Part shown: positions 28,058 through 38,400 of the stretch, in pieces
Position numbering within the stretch: position 1 is the first letter of the stretch
Layout: every line of letters starts with the position of its first letter
Origin: Aneurinibacillus tyrosinisolvens
GTDB lineage: Bacteria > Bacillota > Bacilli > Aneurinibacillales > Aneurinibacillaceae
NCBI RefSeq assembly: GCF_001015055.1
Contig: NZ_BBWZ01000025.1
Coordinates: forward strand, 1 to 64,000
Direction of reading: 5' to 3'
Length of the DNA: 64,000 bases
The notes under the pieces: model-generated
Told to the model about the DNA's origin: nothing
What the model saw: only the letters and a program-made list of their open reading frames with translations
The model's database searches: none
Translations under genes and position numbers: made by a program

Positions 28058-28275
28058 TTTTCATCTTCCTTTCCTGCTATAGATATATGGCTGGCTGTTC
28101 AAGCTGTTTGTTTTTGTTTTGTTCCTTGGTTTTATCTTACCTGGGCGGGATATTTTTCATAACTGGCGCTCGATTGATTTCATCTCCACCTTAGGACGGA
28201 GAGCATTCTCAGACTCCCGAAATACAAAAGACTTCTTTCTAAAAAGGCTGCCCGGCTGTTTTACTGTTATTCGGC

Positions 28276-29169
28276 TCATTGATTCTCATACCAGGGGTTC
28301 AGGTGGACAAGCACTTCCTGGACCTGCCCGTCTTTTTCCATAATAAGCGTTTTAATTTGGCGGCTAATATCGTGCCCTTCCTGAATCGTTAACGTACCCG
28401 GCACAGCGACCCGGATATCGACTAGGATGTAATGGCCGTGCTCCCGCGCACGTAGGCGATCAATACGCTTTACCTGCGGAATACCCTGCACTACCTGTGT
28501 ATATTCCTTTATTTTTTCTTCAGAAACATTCTTTTCCATCAATACATCAATGGATTCCTTCCCCATGCTTAGGGCCATTTTTAATACAAGGATCGAAACA
28601 AGAACACCGGCTACAGGGTCACCGTAGGAAGCATAAGGAATAGGATAGTAGTTACCGAGCAGCGTAAGACCAATACCAATGGCTGCTGCCAGAGAAGCAT
28701 ATACATCCGCAAGATGGTCGTAGGCAGTTGCAATCAGGCCTTTACTGTTTGCCTTTCTTCCGATACGAATCGTATACACGTACAAAATTTGCTTCCATAC
28801 GAGCGAAACGAGTGCGGCTGCCAGCGCAAGAACACTTGCGGCATGTGGAGGCTCAAATAAAGCGCTAACTGCTTCATACCCGATGAAAAGAGCAGCCAGC
28901 CCCAATATAATGGCTACAATACCGGAAGCAATGACTTCGGCTTTTCCGTGACCGTACGGGTGATCCTCATCTGCAGGAATGTTCGAGATTTTCATCGAGC
29001 CGAGGGAAGCAGCAGAAGCTGCAATGTCTGCTGCATTATGAACGCCATCGGCGAGCATTACCTGGCTGTTAAACAGTACCCCAACCGTGATTTTAATGAT
29101 GGTAAGAACTATATTGCTGATTAAGCTTATCCATGCAGCAAAGATAGACGATTTGTTTTCTGCAGCCAT
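28276..29169 (-). CDS. cation diffusion facilitator (CDF) transporter
   Basis: 297 residues with six predicted helices and the CDF metal sites: the first in helix 2 (ADGVHNAADIAAS) with the DHPYGHGKAE loop, the second in helix 5 (ATAYDHLADVYAS), and a C-terminal ferredoxin-like cytoplasmic domain (HYILVDIRVAVPGTLTIQEGHDISRQIK). HNAAD/DHLAD rather than HxxxD/HxxxD with extra His suggests Mn/Fe/Zn export, not resolvable here. The ATG at 29169 follows GGAGAAAGAGACATGG. Confidence 0.92.
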   Translation of the reverse strand: MAAENKSSIFAAWISLISNIVLTIIKITVGVLFNSQVMLADGVHNAADIAASAASLGSMKISNIPADEDHPYGHGKAEVIASGIVAIILGLAALFIGYEAVSALFEPPHAASVLALAAALVSLVWKQILYVYTIRIGRKANSKGLIATAYDHLADVYASLAAAIGIGLTLLGNYYPIPYASYGDPVAGVLVSILVLKMALSMGKESIDVLMEKNVSEEKIKEYTQVVQGIPQVKRIDRLRAREHGHYILVDIRVAVPGTLTIQEGHDISRQIKTLIMEKDGQVQEVLVHLNPWYENQ

Positions 29170-29204
29170 GTCTCTTTCTCCTGTCTAGTTTTTTGTATTA
29201 AAAA

Positions 29205-29236
29205 CAAAAAAACTGTATGCCTGGCTGGCATACAGC
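29205..29236 (-). terminator. terminator of the restriction-modification operon
   Basis: CTGTATGCC / GGCATACAG with a 5-nt loop and, on the minus strand, seven T residues. It lies about 100 bp downstream of the endonuclease gene stop. Confidence 0.8.
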
Positions 29237-29339
29237 TGTATATTCATTCTGGAATGCATGCCGGATTTTTATAAACATGTCCTTCATCAAGACCATTCCA
29301 TATCATTGTATTCCCTAAATTCCTACTAAAAAAACATGG

Positions 29340-30638
29340 CTAATATTTTCTGTTTTCCTTGAGCTGCGCTAAATTTATGAGCCAATCAATCCATTTTATA
29401 ACCGTCTGGGAACGCCGGTAGTAGGTGCTTTCGGACCCTACCTTGTACAAATCGCATTTTTTCATCATTTCAATAACTATATCTCTCCCGGGCAAACGGC
29501 CCGTTCGAACACGTTCGTGCAATACCCGTTTGAAGACATCGTGCTCCAAAATACAGCTGGCCAGGGAAAGGTATTTTTCCTTATATGGCATGCCCATCAT
29601 GCGCCTGCCTTTATCAGTTAACTTGAAGGAAATGGTTCGCAGTTCCCTTTCTTCATACCGGTCAAGTAATCCAAGATACATGCCGGCAGCCGTATAATAG
29701 TTTGTTTGTCTGCTGTCAAAATTGTACCTTGTCGTAATCTCTTCTTTGCTTAAATCGTTTTCTACCAGCAGCCCAAGCAAATCAACAACCCTTGCGAAGC
29801 TGTCGGCCTGCGGAAACGGAACCGGCGGCTCCGCTTTCGTCGGTGTTCTGTGAAGAAGATCTGTTATATCTTTAAATGTAATCTTTTCATGTTCAATGAT
29901 ATAATCTCTCTGCTCAATTAGCCGAAGCGAATTGTACTTCTCGGGATGAACAAACTCATACACAAAAAAGCTGAATACGTCGTTTGAATATGTAAAAAAT
30001 ACCGGTCTTACTTCCTTATGTGTCTTTCCCTGCCACAGCCGGTAAGGATAATACAGCTGCCGGATTAAAAAATCGTCCACCCGCTCTTTCTTTGCTTCGA
30101 CAAGAAGAAGCTGGTTTTTACTCTCGTATCCCCCGTCAATCTCAACCTGGGAATGGTCGATTTGGATCCGGTGCTCATGAGCATCAGCCGTTTCAATATC
30201 GAATTCGAATGTTTTTGAAGACATTCTGCCAGAAATGGTAGGCAGGCATTGCTCTCCCAGCAAGTCCTCCATCATCCCTGTAACATACGCACAATGAAGG
30301 GCGGCACTCTCTGAGTATAGATTGCTTACGTCAATTGAAGTAATGTAAGAAGGTAATCTAATAGCTTTAGGCTCGATTTGCGCGTTGTAGGAGACACTCT
30401 CGTATGCGTTAAACTTGCCGAGAACGTATTTCGAACGGGATACCGGCAAAATCGATAGGCTGTTCTTCTTAAAAATATCAGGCAGGTTAGACCGGTGATC
30501 GAACTTAGCCATAAGGCGGGGTTCCCTTACGGCTTTTATTGTTTTCGCTTCGATTTCATAAAAGCCGGTACGGTCAATCTCTTCTAGGACGGGGTGGACA
30601 GAAAAAAGCATTTCCCACGCCGTATCATTCTTCCCCAT
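29340..30638 (-). CDS. probable type II restriction endonuclease
   Basis: 432 residues. A PD-(D/E)XK-like site is visible at 166-183: E-I-D168-GGYESKNQLLLV-E181-A-K183, followed by QLYYPYR. The C-terminal third (about 280-425) looks like a winged-helix/DNA-recognition region (LSKEEITTRYNFDSRQTNYYTAAGMYLG). Its start overlaps the 3' end of the Dam-type methyltransferase gene by 14 bp, the usual coupling in a type II restriction-modification operon. If the pair is matched it cuts the methyltransferase target, presumably GATC; the protein does not resemble DpnII or Sau3AI as far as I can see. Specificity is inference. Confidence 0.75.
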   Translation of the reverse strand: MGKNDTAWEMLFSVHPVLEEIDRTGFYEIEAKTIKAVREPRLMAKFDHRSNLPDIFKKNSLSILPVSRSKYVLGKFNAYESVSYNAQIEPKAIRLPSYITSIDVSNLYSESAALHCAYVTGMMEDLLGEQCLPTISGRMSSKTFEFDIETADAHEHRIQIDHSQVEIDGGYESKNQLLLVEAKKERVDDFLIRQLYYPYRLWQGKTHKEVRPVFFTYSNDVFSFFVYEFVHPEKYNSLRLIEQRDYIIEHEKITFKDITDLLHRTPTKAEPPVPFPQADSFARVVDLLGLLVENDLSKEEITTRYNFDSRQTNYYTAAGMYLGLLDRYEERELRTISFKLTDKGRRMMGMPYKEKYLSLASCILEHDVFKRVLHERVRTGRLPGRDIVIEMMKKCDLYKVGSESTYYRRSQTVIKWIDWLINLAQLKENRKY

Positions 30639-31464
30639 AATTCATCACCAGCACTTCATCGATTTTGCCGCGCCCTGATGCCTTCGAATTTATATTTCTT
30701 TTGGCTCCTACTATTTTAATGTTGTACTGTTTGTACAAATCCTTAATAAAATCGGTCGCTGAGTTGCTCAGCATCACCCGGCAGCCGCGATGATCCAATT
30801 CATCTAACAGTTCTTTAAGGCGAATTTGCTGTTCTGTACGGAAGCCATCAAGGCTATAGCTTGTGAAGGAAGCCGTTTCCGATACCGGGTCGTACGGGGG
30901 ATCAAAATAAACAAAATCCCCTGCTCTCGCACTCTCTACTGCTTTCGCAAAATCCCCGTTTAATAAGGTTACGTCTGCGTATGCTAAGTATTCGTGCACG
31001 GCCCGTAGAACCTCTTCGTTTACAATGGCCGGGTTTTTGTACTTCCCAAACGGGACATTAAATTGTCCCCTGCTGTTTACACGAAAAAGGCCGTTAAAAC
31101 ATGTCTTATTTAAATAGATCATGCGGGAAGCCCGCTCAACCGGGGTTAAAAGCTGATATTGTTCCTTTCGATCCAGCTCTCTTATATTGTAAAAATACTC
31201 TTTGTCGTTTACATGCTTTGAAAGATCGGCCAGCAGCTCCTCAATCTGATCACGTATCACGGTATAGGCATTAATAAGCTCTGAATTAATATCATTTATG
31301 ACCGCCTTTGGCGGCTGCAGGTGGAGCAGAACTGCCCCCGCCCCGATAAAAGGCTCGTAGTACGTATTTATCTCACGGGGGATATATTTTGTAATTTCCG
31401 GCAGCAGCTGGCGTTTCCCCCCTGCCCATTTTAAGAATGGCTGGGCCAATTTAGTAGTAGACAA
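30625..31464 (-). CDS. Dam family adenine-N6 DNA methyltransferase
   Basis: 279 residues of the alpha class. The N-terminal SAM motif FLKWAGGKRQL (10-20), motif I YEPFIGAGAVLLHL (36-49), the target recognition region about 100-150 with NKTCFNGLFRVNSRGQFNVPFG (the segment that reads GATC in Dam and DpnM), and catalytic DPPY (188-191). It would methylate adenine, most likely in GATC, protecting DNA from the neighbouring endonuclease. The ATG is spaced normally from an upstream GGGAGAGAGG. Confidence 0.9.
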   Translation of the reverse strand: MSTTKLAQPFLKWAGGKRQLLPEITKYIPREINTYYEPFIGAGAVLLHLQPPKAVINDINSELINAYTVIRDQIEELLADLSKHVNDKEYFYNIRELDRKEQYQLLTPVERASRMIYLNKTCFNGLFRVNSRGQFNVPFGKYKNPAIVNEEVLRAVHEYLAYADVTLLNGDFAKAVESARAGDFVYFDPPYDPVSETASFTSYSLDGFRTEQQIRLKELLDELDHRGCRVMLSNSATDFIKDLYKQYNIKIVGAKRNINSKASGRGKIDEVLVMNYGEE

Positions 31465-31664
31465 CCCGGTTCCCTCTCTCCCATTGTTCTTCTTGCTGTA
31501 ATGCTACTATGCGAACATGGGATCGTCAAGCTACCCGAATTGAAGTGAAAAACTGGCTATACCTTCCTTTATCTATATTAATTATTCTGAAATGTTGATA
31601 TAATTATGTTGATTGAGCGTTCGTTCATTTATATCCAGGTATCTACTTGAAGGAGGGATAGATT

Positions 31665-32666
31665 ATGAAACATTCTCGCATCGTATTTTTTGAAAGAAAA
31701 TTCCCAAGCGCCAATATGGCTCTTGTTGTTGATGAAATGCCGATTCTGGTTGATACAGGATTCGGAAGTGATGCCAAAGAAACAGTAGAGTTAATCAGGG
31801 AAGCCGGTATCTCACCAGAAGATTTACACCTTATCGTAAACACACACTACCATAGTGACCACGCAGGAGGAAATTATCATCTGCAACAAAATTATGGGAT
31901 TCCTATTGCCGCCCACAAATGGGAAGCAGACGCTATTAACTCGCGCGATCGTGAAGCTTGTTGTGCTGAATGGCTCGATCAGCCGGTCGAACCATACCGT
32001 ATAGATAGAAGGCTTTCCGATGGCGATGAAATTCAGTCAGGAAATCGAGTGCTCCGTGTTCTGCATACACCCGGTCACACATCAGGGCATATTTCTTTAT
32101 ATGAACCCGAAGAAAAGATACTATTATGTGGGGATCTTTTTCATCGGGATGATATGGGCTGGATTAACATTTTCCGTGAGGGGATTACTTCCGCTTATAA
32201 ATCGATGGACAGCCTGGATCGTTTAGCGGCTCTTCCCATCCAGCGCGCCTATTCAGGACATGGGTCCCAAATTGAAAATCCGCTCGTCTCTATTGATACC
32301 GCAAGAAATCGGTTTGAAAAATGGCGGAAAAGTCCTGAAAAAATTTCATGGCATGCATGTAAAAGGATATTTGCCTATTCATTAATTATTTTTGACGGAT
32401 TACCAGGGGAAGAAATACACGGTTATCTTCTAAAATGCGCATGGTTCCAGGATTTTGCCCGCCATTCCTTTCAGTGCGAACCGGATGAATTCGTCCCGTT
32501 GTTACTGGATGAAATGATTCGCTCCAGAGCAGCCATCTGGCAGGATAACCGCCTGGTAGCGACTGCACCCTACCGGGCACCTGGAAAGCAATGGATGAAA
32601 ACAGATATAAAACCAAAAGACTGGCCTATGGAAACAGTTCAAGGAGCTGGATTAACAGGCTTCTAA
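31665..32666 (+). CDS. MBL-fold metallo-hydrolase
   Basis: 333 residues. The metallo-beta-lactamase site NTHYHSDHAGG (H61, H63, D65, H66), then HTPGHTSGHISLY and LLCGDLFH complete a two-metal centre; an AYSGHGS segment follows. The C-terminal 100 residues are helical (YLLKCAWFQDFARHSF) as in lactonase-like or winged-helix MBL subfamilies. The substrate is unknown. AAGGAGGG stands nine bases before the ATG. Confidence 0.88.
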   Translation: MKHSRIVFFERKFPSANMALVVDEMPILVDTGFGSDAKETVELIREAGISPEDLHLIVNTHYHSDHAGGNYHLQQNYGIPIAAHKWEADAINSRDREACCAEWLDQPVEPYRIDRRLSDGDEIQSGNRVLRVLHTPGHTSGHISLYEPEEKILLCGDLFHRDDMGWINIFREGITSAYKSMDSLDRLAALPIQRAYSGHGSQIENPLVSIDTARNRFEKWRKSPEKISWHACKRIFAYSLIIFDGLPGEEIHGYLLKCAWFQDFARHSFQCEPDEFVPLLLDEMIRSRAAIWQDNRLVATAPYRAPGKQWMKTDIKPKDWPMETVQGAGLTGF

Positions 32667-32815
32667 TCATTTCGTTCTGGAAACAACCCGTTTTGCTTAG
32701 GATGGGTTGTTTTTTATTTGTTAGACGCAGCTTCCTTTCTCCAGAATTTGATATTAGAATATACAAATTATTTTGTTAATGGTATATTGTATACAACATC
32801 TACTATAAATGAAAT

Positions 32816-33724
32816 GTGGTGGGTCATTTGGGGATCTTATTTGCTGTTGTTTGCGCCATTACGTATTCGTCGAATTATATTCTGATTCAACTGGGTATGA
32901 AGAAGTCGAAGAAGGATAACGGGGATTTCTTGTCGCTGCTTTCATGTGTTCTTACAATACTGGTCGTTTTTCTGCTAATGGCTGCATTTCAAGAGCCAAA
33001 GAGGATTCCTTTCAGCGGGAAGGGAATTTTGTTCTACTTAATCGCCGGTTTTTCAACAGCGTTTTTGGGGCGGGTCCTTCTATTTGGAGGAATTCGAAGG
33101 ATAGGTTCACCCCGTGCAGCAGGGATTAAGAACTCAGCCCCTGTTTTCACCATTTTCATTGCAGTTGCCCTCATGGGAGAACGTATTTCCTTCGGGGCCG
33201 GAATTGGAATCAGTATTATTTTTTTGGCTCTATTCCTACAAGCCAGGCACGACTTCAGACAAGCTAATCAAATTGATGAAAAGGAGAAAAAGCACGGTAT
33301 TCTCCTGGCTATTATCGCTGCCGTGTGTTTTGGGATTGGACAGGCTGCCAGGAAACAGGGAATTATTTATTATGCCGATCCGATATTAGGTTCTTTAATT
33401 GGTTCTGTCTTTGCTTTATTTGCCTTCATGATAATGGAATTATCCAAAAAACGGCTAAGGGAAACCCTAATAAGAAACTTTCGATCGCTTAACCTCTACT
33501 TTGTTGGGGCAGGGATATTTACAGGCATTGCCCAGCTTTCCTTTTTCGCCTCTTTGCTTTATACCCATGTTTCCTACACGAGTGCTGTGGCTGCTATGGA
33601 ACCGATTATAACGGTGATATTAAGCAAGATTTTTCTAAGAAAAGAAGAAAGAATCACAATCCGGTTAGGCATAACAGCCTGTGCCGTATTTTTTGGAGCA
33701 TTTATACTCATATCAACTAAGTAA
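32816..33724 (+). CDS. EamA/DMT family transporter
   Basis: About 300 residues with ten predicted helices in two EamA repeats (about 1-135 and 150-300), the standard DMT layout. FSTAFLGRVLLFGGIRRIGSPRAAGIKNSAPVF lies at the end of repeat 1. It probably exports a metabolite or amino acid. The start is ambiguous: GTG at 32816 has no ribosome site, while TTG at 32828 follows GGTGGG. Confidence 0.88.
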   Translation: MVGHLGILFAVVCAITYSSNYILIQLGMKKSKKDNGDFLSLLSCVLTILVVFLLMAAFQEPKRIPFSGKGILFYLIAGFSTAFLGRVLLFGGIRRIGSPRAAGIKNSAPVFTIFIAVALMGERISFGAGIGISIIFLALFLQARHDFRQANQIDEKEKKHGILLAIIAAVCFGIGQAARKQGIIYYADPILGSLIGSVFALFAFMIMELSKKRLRETLIRNFRSLNLYFVGAGIFTGIAQLSFFASLLYTHVSYTSAVAAMEPIITVILSKIFLRKEERITIRLGITACAVFFGAFILISTK

Positions 33725-33843
33725 TCTCATATAGGAATTTTTTCTATTACTTGGTTACGTTAAGTTTTTGTAAATAGTATTGATCATTTTCAAGCCCTCC
33801 CCTAAGATAAGTTAAGAAAAATTAACAACAGTGGGAGTGTAAG

Positions 33844-35163
33844 ATGAAAAATCGAAAGATTGTTTTGGTGGTCGTTGCTGTATTTTTTTGTTTATCCCTC
33901 GCATTTATAGTAGAGAGCGCCACGAAAGCAAATACCTCAAAGAAAGCAGAGCCAAAACAAACAAAGACATTTCATTTATATGCTGCGAACATGGAACAGG
34001 AAATGAAACAAGGCGTCACCCTCTATTCCTGGGGTTACGGAATTTGGGATCCTGTGAAAAATGCTCCCGCTTCCCCGCCCAGTGTTCCAGGGCCGGAACT
34101 GCGTGTAAAAGAAGGCGACCATGTAAAGGTTGTATTCCATAACCAGCAGGGTGAACCCCATACGATTCATTTTCATGGAATTGATAACAGTTTCGCGGGA
34201 GATGGAGCACCGAATGTCAGCCAGCATCCAACGTTGAAAGGTGAATCATTCACCTACGAATTCGATGCTGTGCATGCGGGAACGTATTTCTATCATTGCC
34301 ATGTCGAACCGGACAGGCATCCGGAGATGGGATTGTACGGTGCATTTATCATCGAACCGAAAGCTCCTAAATATAAAACGGATGGAGAGTTTACACTGCT
34401 TCTCGCTGAACGGGATCCGCTTCTAAGCGTAGCCGAAGGTAAACAAGCCTATGAATATGTTGGGACAGCCGCTGAACATCTTCACTTAACAGGTGACTAT
34501 GACACTGCGGACCGCAAAGCAAAATATTATACAATTAACGGAAAAATGGACCCGGAAACCCCTACTCTTCAAGTAAAGAAAGGCGGCACGTATTTGATAC
34601 GGTTGATAAATGCCGGTTCGGAAGTCCATACCTTTCATACCCATGGCCATCATTTCAAGGTTGTCGCTTCCGATGGACGAGACCTCCCAGATCCAGCCAG
34701 TAAGGATACAATCACGATCGGGCCGGGTGAAAAGTACGATTTACTGCTAACGGCAGACAACCCGGGCATTTGGCCAGTTCATTGCCACATCGGCCCTCAT
34801 GAATCGCACGGCATGCATATGATGATGGTTTATGACAGCTACCATGGGGCAATGGGGCACAATCACTCGGATCCAATGGGTAAGGTTATGCACCACCTGG
34901 CTTTACTTAAGCAATATCAATTTGAGAAAAAATACGATTTGATGAAGCCTGAAACAAAAGGGTTAATGCAGGGAGTTCAGGGGTTTTATAATATGCTGTC
35001 ACAGCAGAATATGGAGCAATGGGGCGACCTTGAAAGTGCCGTATCTGCGGTAAACCAGCAGTTAAATGGAAAAGTGGATGCAGCCTCGCTGAAAAAGGCG
35101 CTTGATGCGCTGGAAGAAAAGATAAACGAACTGCAGGAAATGATGCAGGGCGGTATGAGTTAA
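33844..35163 (+). CDS. secreted multicopper oxidase
   Basis: 439 residues with an N-terminal signal/anchor helix (about 5-24). Copper motifs: H109-F-H111-G, H151-C-H153 with EPDRH, HTFHTHGHHF (about 257-266) and HCHIGPHESHGMHM (about 305-318), giving the T1 and trinuclear T2/T3 sites. The C-terminal 110 residues beyond the oxidase core are unusual: a His/Met-rich stretch (HGAMGHNHSDPMGKVMHH) and then a coiled-coil helix ending MQEMMQGGMS. It may oxidise Cu(I), Mn(II) or phenols; copper resistance is attractive given the Met/His tail. GTGGGAG precedes the ATG. Confidence 0.88.
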   Translation: MKNRKIVLVVVAVFFCLSLAFIVESATKANTSKKAEPKQTKTFHLYAANMEQEMKQGVTLYSWGYGIWDPVKNAPASPPSVPGPELRVKEGDHVKVVFHNQQGEPHTIHFHGIDNSFAGDGAPNVSQHPTLKGESFTYEFDAVHAGTYFYHCHVEPDRHPEMGLYGAFIIEPKAPKYKTDGEFTLLLAERDPLLSVAEGKQAYEYVGTAAEHLHLTGDYDTADRKAKYYTINGKMDPETPTLQVKKGGTYLIRLINAGSEVHTFHTHGHHFKVVASDGRDLPDPASKDTITIGPGEKYDLLLTADNPGIWPVHCHIGPHESHGMHMMMVYDSYHGAMGHNHSDPMGKVMHHLALLKQYQFEKKYDLMKPETKGLMQGVQGFYNMLSQQNMEQWGDLESAVSAVNQQLNGKVDAASLKKALDALEEKINELQEMMQGGMS

Positions 35164-35167
35164 TCGT

Positions 35168-35204
35168 AAGAGGCGCCAGCTAGAAAATGCTGGTGCCTCT
35201 TTTT
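35168..35204 (+). terminator. terminator of the multicopper oxidase gene
   Basis: AGAGGCGCCAGC / GCTGGTGCCTCT stem and TTTTTG, directly after the stop codon. Confidence 0.88.
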
Positions 35205-35276
35205 GTATTATATAAACTAACAATGACTAATAAGAAATCTCCCATTGTAAGGGATAATATGAAATTAATACAAATC

Positions 35277-35331
35277 ATTACAATTTTTTAATATAACTAT
35301 AACAGTAGATTGATATAGTTCTTCCTATAAT
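35277..35331 (+). promoter_or_regulatory. PhoP-type box and -10 of the nuclease/nucleotidase gene
   Basis: Four hexamers at an exact 11-bp period: ATTACA (35277), TTAATA (35288), ATAACA (35299), TTGATA (35310), followed 10 bp later by TATAAT (35326-35331). This is the layout of PhoP-activated promoters (TTAACA-like repeats with 5-bp spacers upstream of a -10). The match to the hexamer consensus is moderate. Confidence 0.55.
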
Positions 35332-35404
35332 ACTAACTAATCAATAACAATGCGTGACAAGGGCTTATTGTGATGCCATTCTAACAAAGTGTGGAGGAAT
35401 GAAA

Positions 35405-38400
35405 TTGGGTACAATAGGAAAGAAGTTTTTAGCACTGTCTCTTGGCTTTACTCTGTCAACGTGCTTGCTTCCTTTGGGACCGCTTCCATCAGTAAATGCG
35501 GAAACGGTTGCTGCCACTGATTTATTTATTTCTGAGTATGTTGAAGGAAGCGGTAACAATAAAGCGATTGAAATTTATAATGGAACAGGAAGCACAGTCG
35601 ACTTATCTCAGTATACGTTGGAATTGTATTCAAACGGCGCTACAACTCCTGGTTCGAAACTGTCACTTACCGGTAATCTGGAAAATGGGAAGGTATATGT
35701 TATCTCCCATAGTTCAGCAGCAGATCAAACTATTAAAAATGTAAGCAATGCAACAAGCAGTGTAGCTAACTTTAACGGCAATGATGCACTTGTGTTAAAA
35801 CATAATGAACAAATTATCGATGTGCTTGGCAAGGTCGGGGAAGATCCAGGAACAAAGTGGGGAACAAGCCCAACATCCACACTGGACAATACATTAGTCC
35901 GTAAGTCTTCTGTAACTGCCGGCGATACGAATCCAAATGATGCATTTGATCCGAGTATCGAGTGGGAAGGATTTGCTAAAGACACCGTTGCGAATCTCGG
36001 CAGTCACACAATGAATGGCGGAATCCAGCCCGGACAAGGGGGAAGTACCCCTACACCAGAAACACCACCAGCCACCGGAACCTTCTCTATTGCTGATGCC
36101 AAGCAAAAAGGCAGTGGACAAGCGGTAACAGTAGAAGGGATTGTTACAGCCGACAATTCCGCAATTGGTGGAGGAAAGCTGTCTACCTACATTCAGGATA
36201 ATACAGCGGGGGTGAACCTGTTTTCCAGCACCCTTGATGGTTTCCCTGATTTGAAAGAGGGAGACAAAGTACGAGTAGAAGGAACTCTTACTTCTTATAA
36301 GAGCTTAACAGAAATCAAACCAGCCAGGATTGAAGTTGTTTCTAGTAATGAACCTGTACCAGCGGCCCAGGACACAACATTAGTGGATCTTCAATCGCCT
36401 CAAACCGGGGAGCCACTGGAAGGCAAACTGGTTAAACTGAGCGCCTATGTAAAAGAAGTGCCGGCGGCTCCTTCCGCAGGTGGCTATAACGTCACGATTT
36501 ACGATGAACAATACAATAGCACGACGCTCCGTGTCATGGAAGGCACAGGAATCTATCAAAATTTACAGGCAGGAAAATGGTATGACATCACCGCAGTTGT
36601 AAGCCAGTATGATAGCTATCAATTAGTGCCTCGTAAATCAGCCGATATGGTCGTAGCCGCAACGCAAAAGGAAGCGCCAAAACCTGCATCCAGCTACAGC
36701 TCTACGATTGTAAGCATCGTTGATGGAGATACCGTTCATTTGAGCACGCCGATTTTAGGATCCACTAAAGTTCGCATGCTTTCTATCGATACACCGGAGA
36801 CCAACTACGAAGGAAAGTCACAGGGCTACCATGCCGAACAGGCCAAAGCCGAATTGCAGAGACTGCTTCCGGCAGGAACCGAAGTAGAGATTGAAGTAGG
36901 CCAGGACCCGCTCGATAATTATGGACGTCTGCTTGCACACATTCATGTGAAGAGCAGCGGACTTGATGTAAACAAAGAGATGGTTCGTTTAGGACGGGCT
37001 GTTCCTTATTTTATCTGGCCAAACATGGAGCATTTTGAGGAGTACAGTGCGGCAGCCAAAGAAGCGATTGATAATGGGCGCGGATTATGGGACCCGGCTA
37101 ATCCAATTCCGGAGCTCCCTTATGAATTCCGCTTTAACCTGCGCAGCGGTCCCGATAAATATGTTGGAGATTACTTCACAAAGAAATACGTGGAACCTGC
37201 ACAGTGGAAGAGCATTCCTGCACAGAATCGCGTATTTTTCTTTACCGAACAGGATGCCAAGACCGCGGGTTACACAATGGAAGGAAACACAACACCAGTA
37301 CCGCAGGGGAACATTAAAGTCCAATTGCTTGGCCTGAATGATTTACATGGAAAAATCGATCAACAATTCGATGAGAAAAGCAGCGGAGATATTAACGGAG
37401 ATAATGTAAAAGACGCTACATTCGGCCGCATGGATTATGTTGCTGCCTACATGAAGCAGCGGGAAGCAACAAACCCGAATACCCTGCTTGTTCATGCAGG
37501 TGATGCAGTAGGAGGAAGCTCTCCGATGTCCGCTCTTCTCCAGGATGAACCGACTGTGGAAATCATGGAGTCGATGGGATTTGATGTAGGAACGATCGGA
37601 AACCATGAATTGGATGAAGGTACCGGTGAAATGCTTCGATTAATCCGTGGCGGGCAGCATCCAAAGGGAACAGAAAATTATGATGGAATGAACTTCCCTC
37701 TCATTGCTGCTAACGTCGTGTACAAGAATACCGGGGAAACCGTTCTTCCACCGTACACTATTAAAGAAATCAATGGCACGAAGATTGGATTTATCGGTGT
37801 AGTAACGAAGTCAGCAGCAGGAATGGTGATGCCTGAAGGAATTAAGGACATCCAGTTTACGGATGAAACCGCAGCCGTTAACAAAGCGGTAGCTGAATTA
37901 AAGCAGCAGGGAGTAAAAGCGATTGCTGTGCTTGCCCATATGGATGCTGAGCAAAGCGGTACTACGGTTACCGGACCGGCTGCTACTCTGGCAAACACGG
38001 TGGATGATGAAGTGGACGTTATTTTTGCCGCACATAACCACAAGATTGTTAACGGAACCGTCGATAATAAGCTCATTGTGCAGGCAGGGGAATACGGCAA
38101 AGCCTTTTCTGACGTGGACTTAGAAATCGATCCAGCGACAAAGGATATTGTAAAGAAATCCGCTGAGATTGTATATGTAAACCAGAAGGACACTGCACCG
38201 GACCCAACCGTTTCTAACATTTTGGAAAAATACAAGAACCGGGTCGCTCCGATTATTAATGAAGTGGTGGGAGAAGCCGCCTTTTCGCTTACTGGCGGTT
38301 ACGGTGTGAAAGGCCCGGTTGGTGACAACGCACTTGGAAACTTGATTGCAGATGGAATGAAAGCGGCCATGAACAGTGATTTTGCCTTAATGAATGGCGG

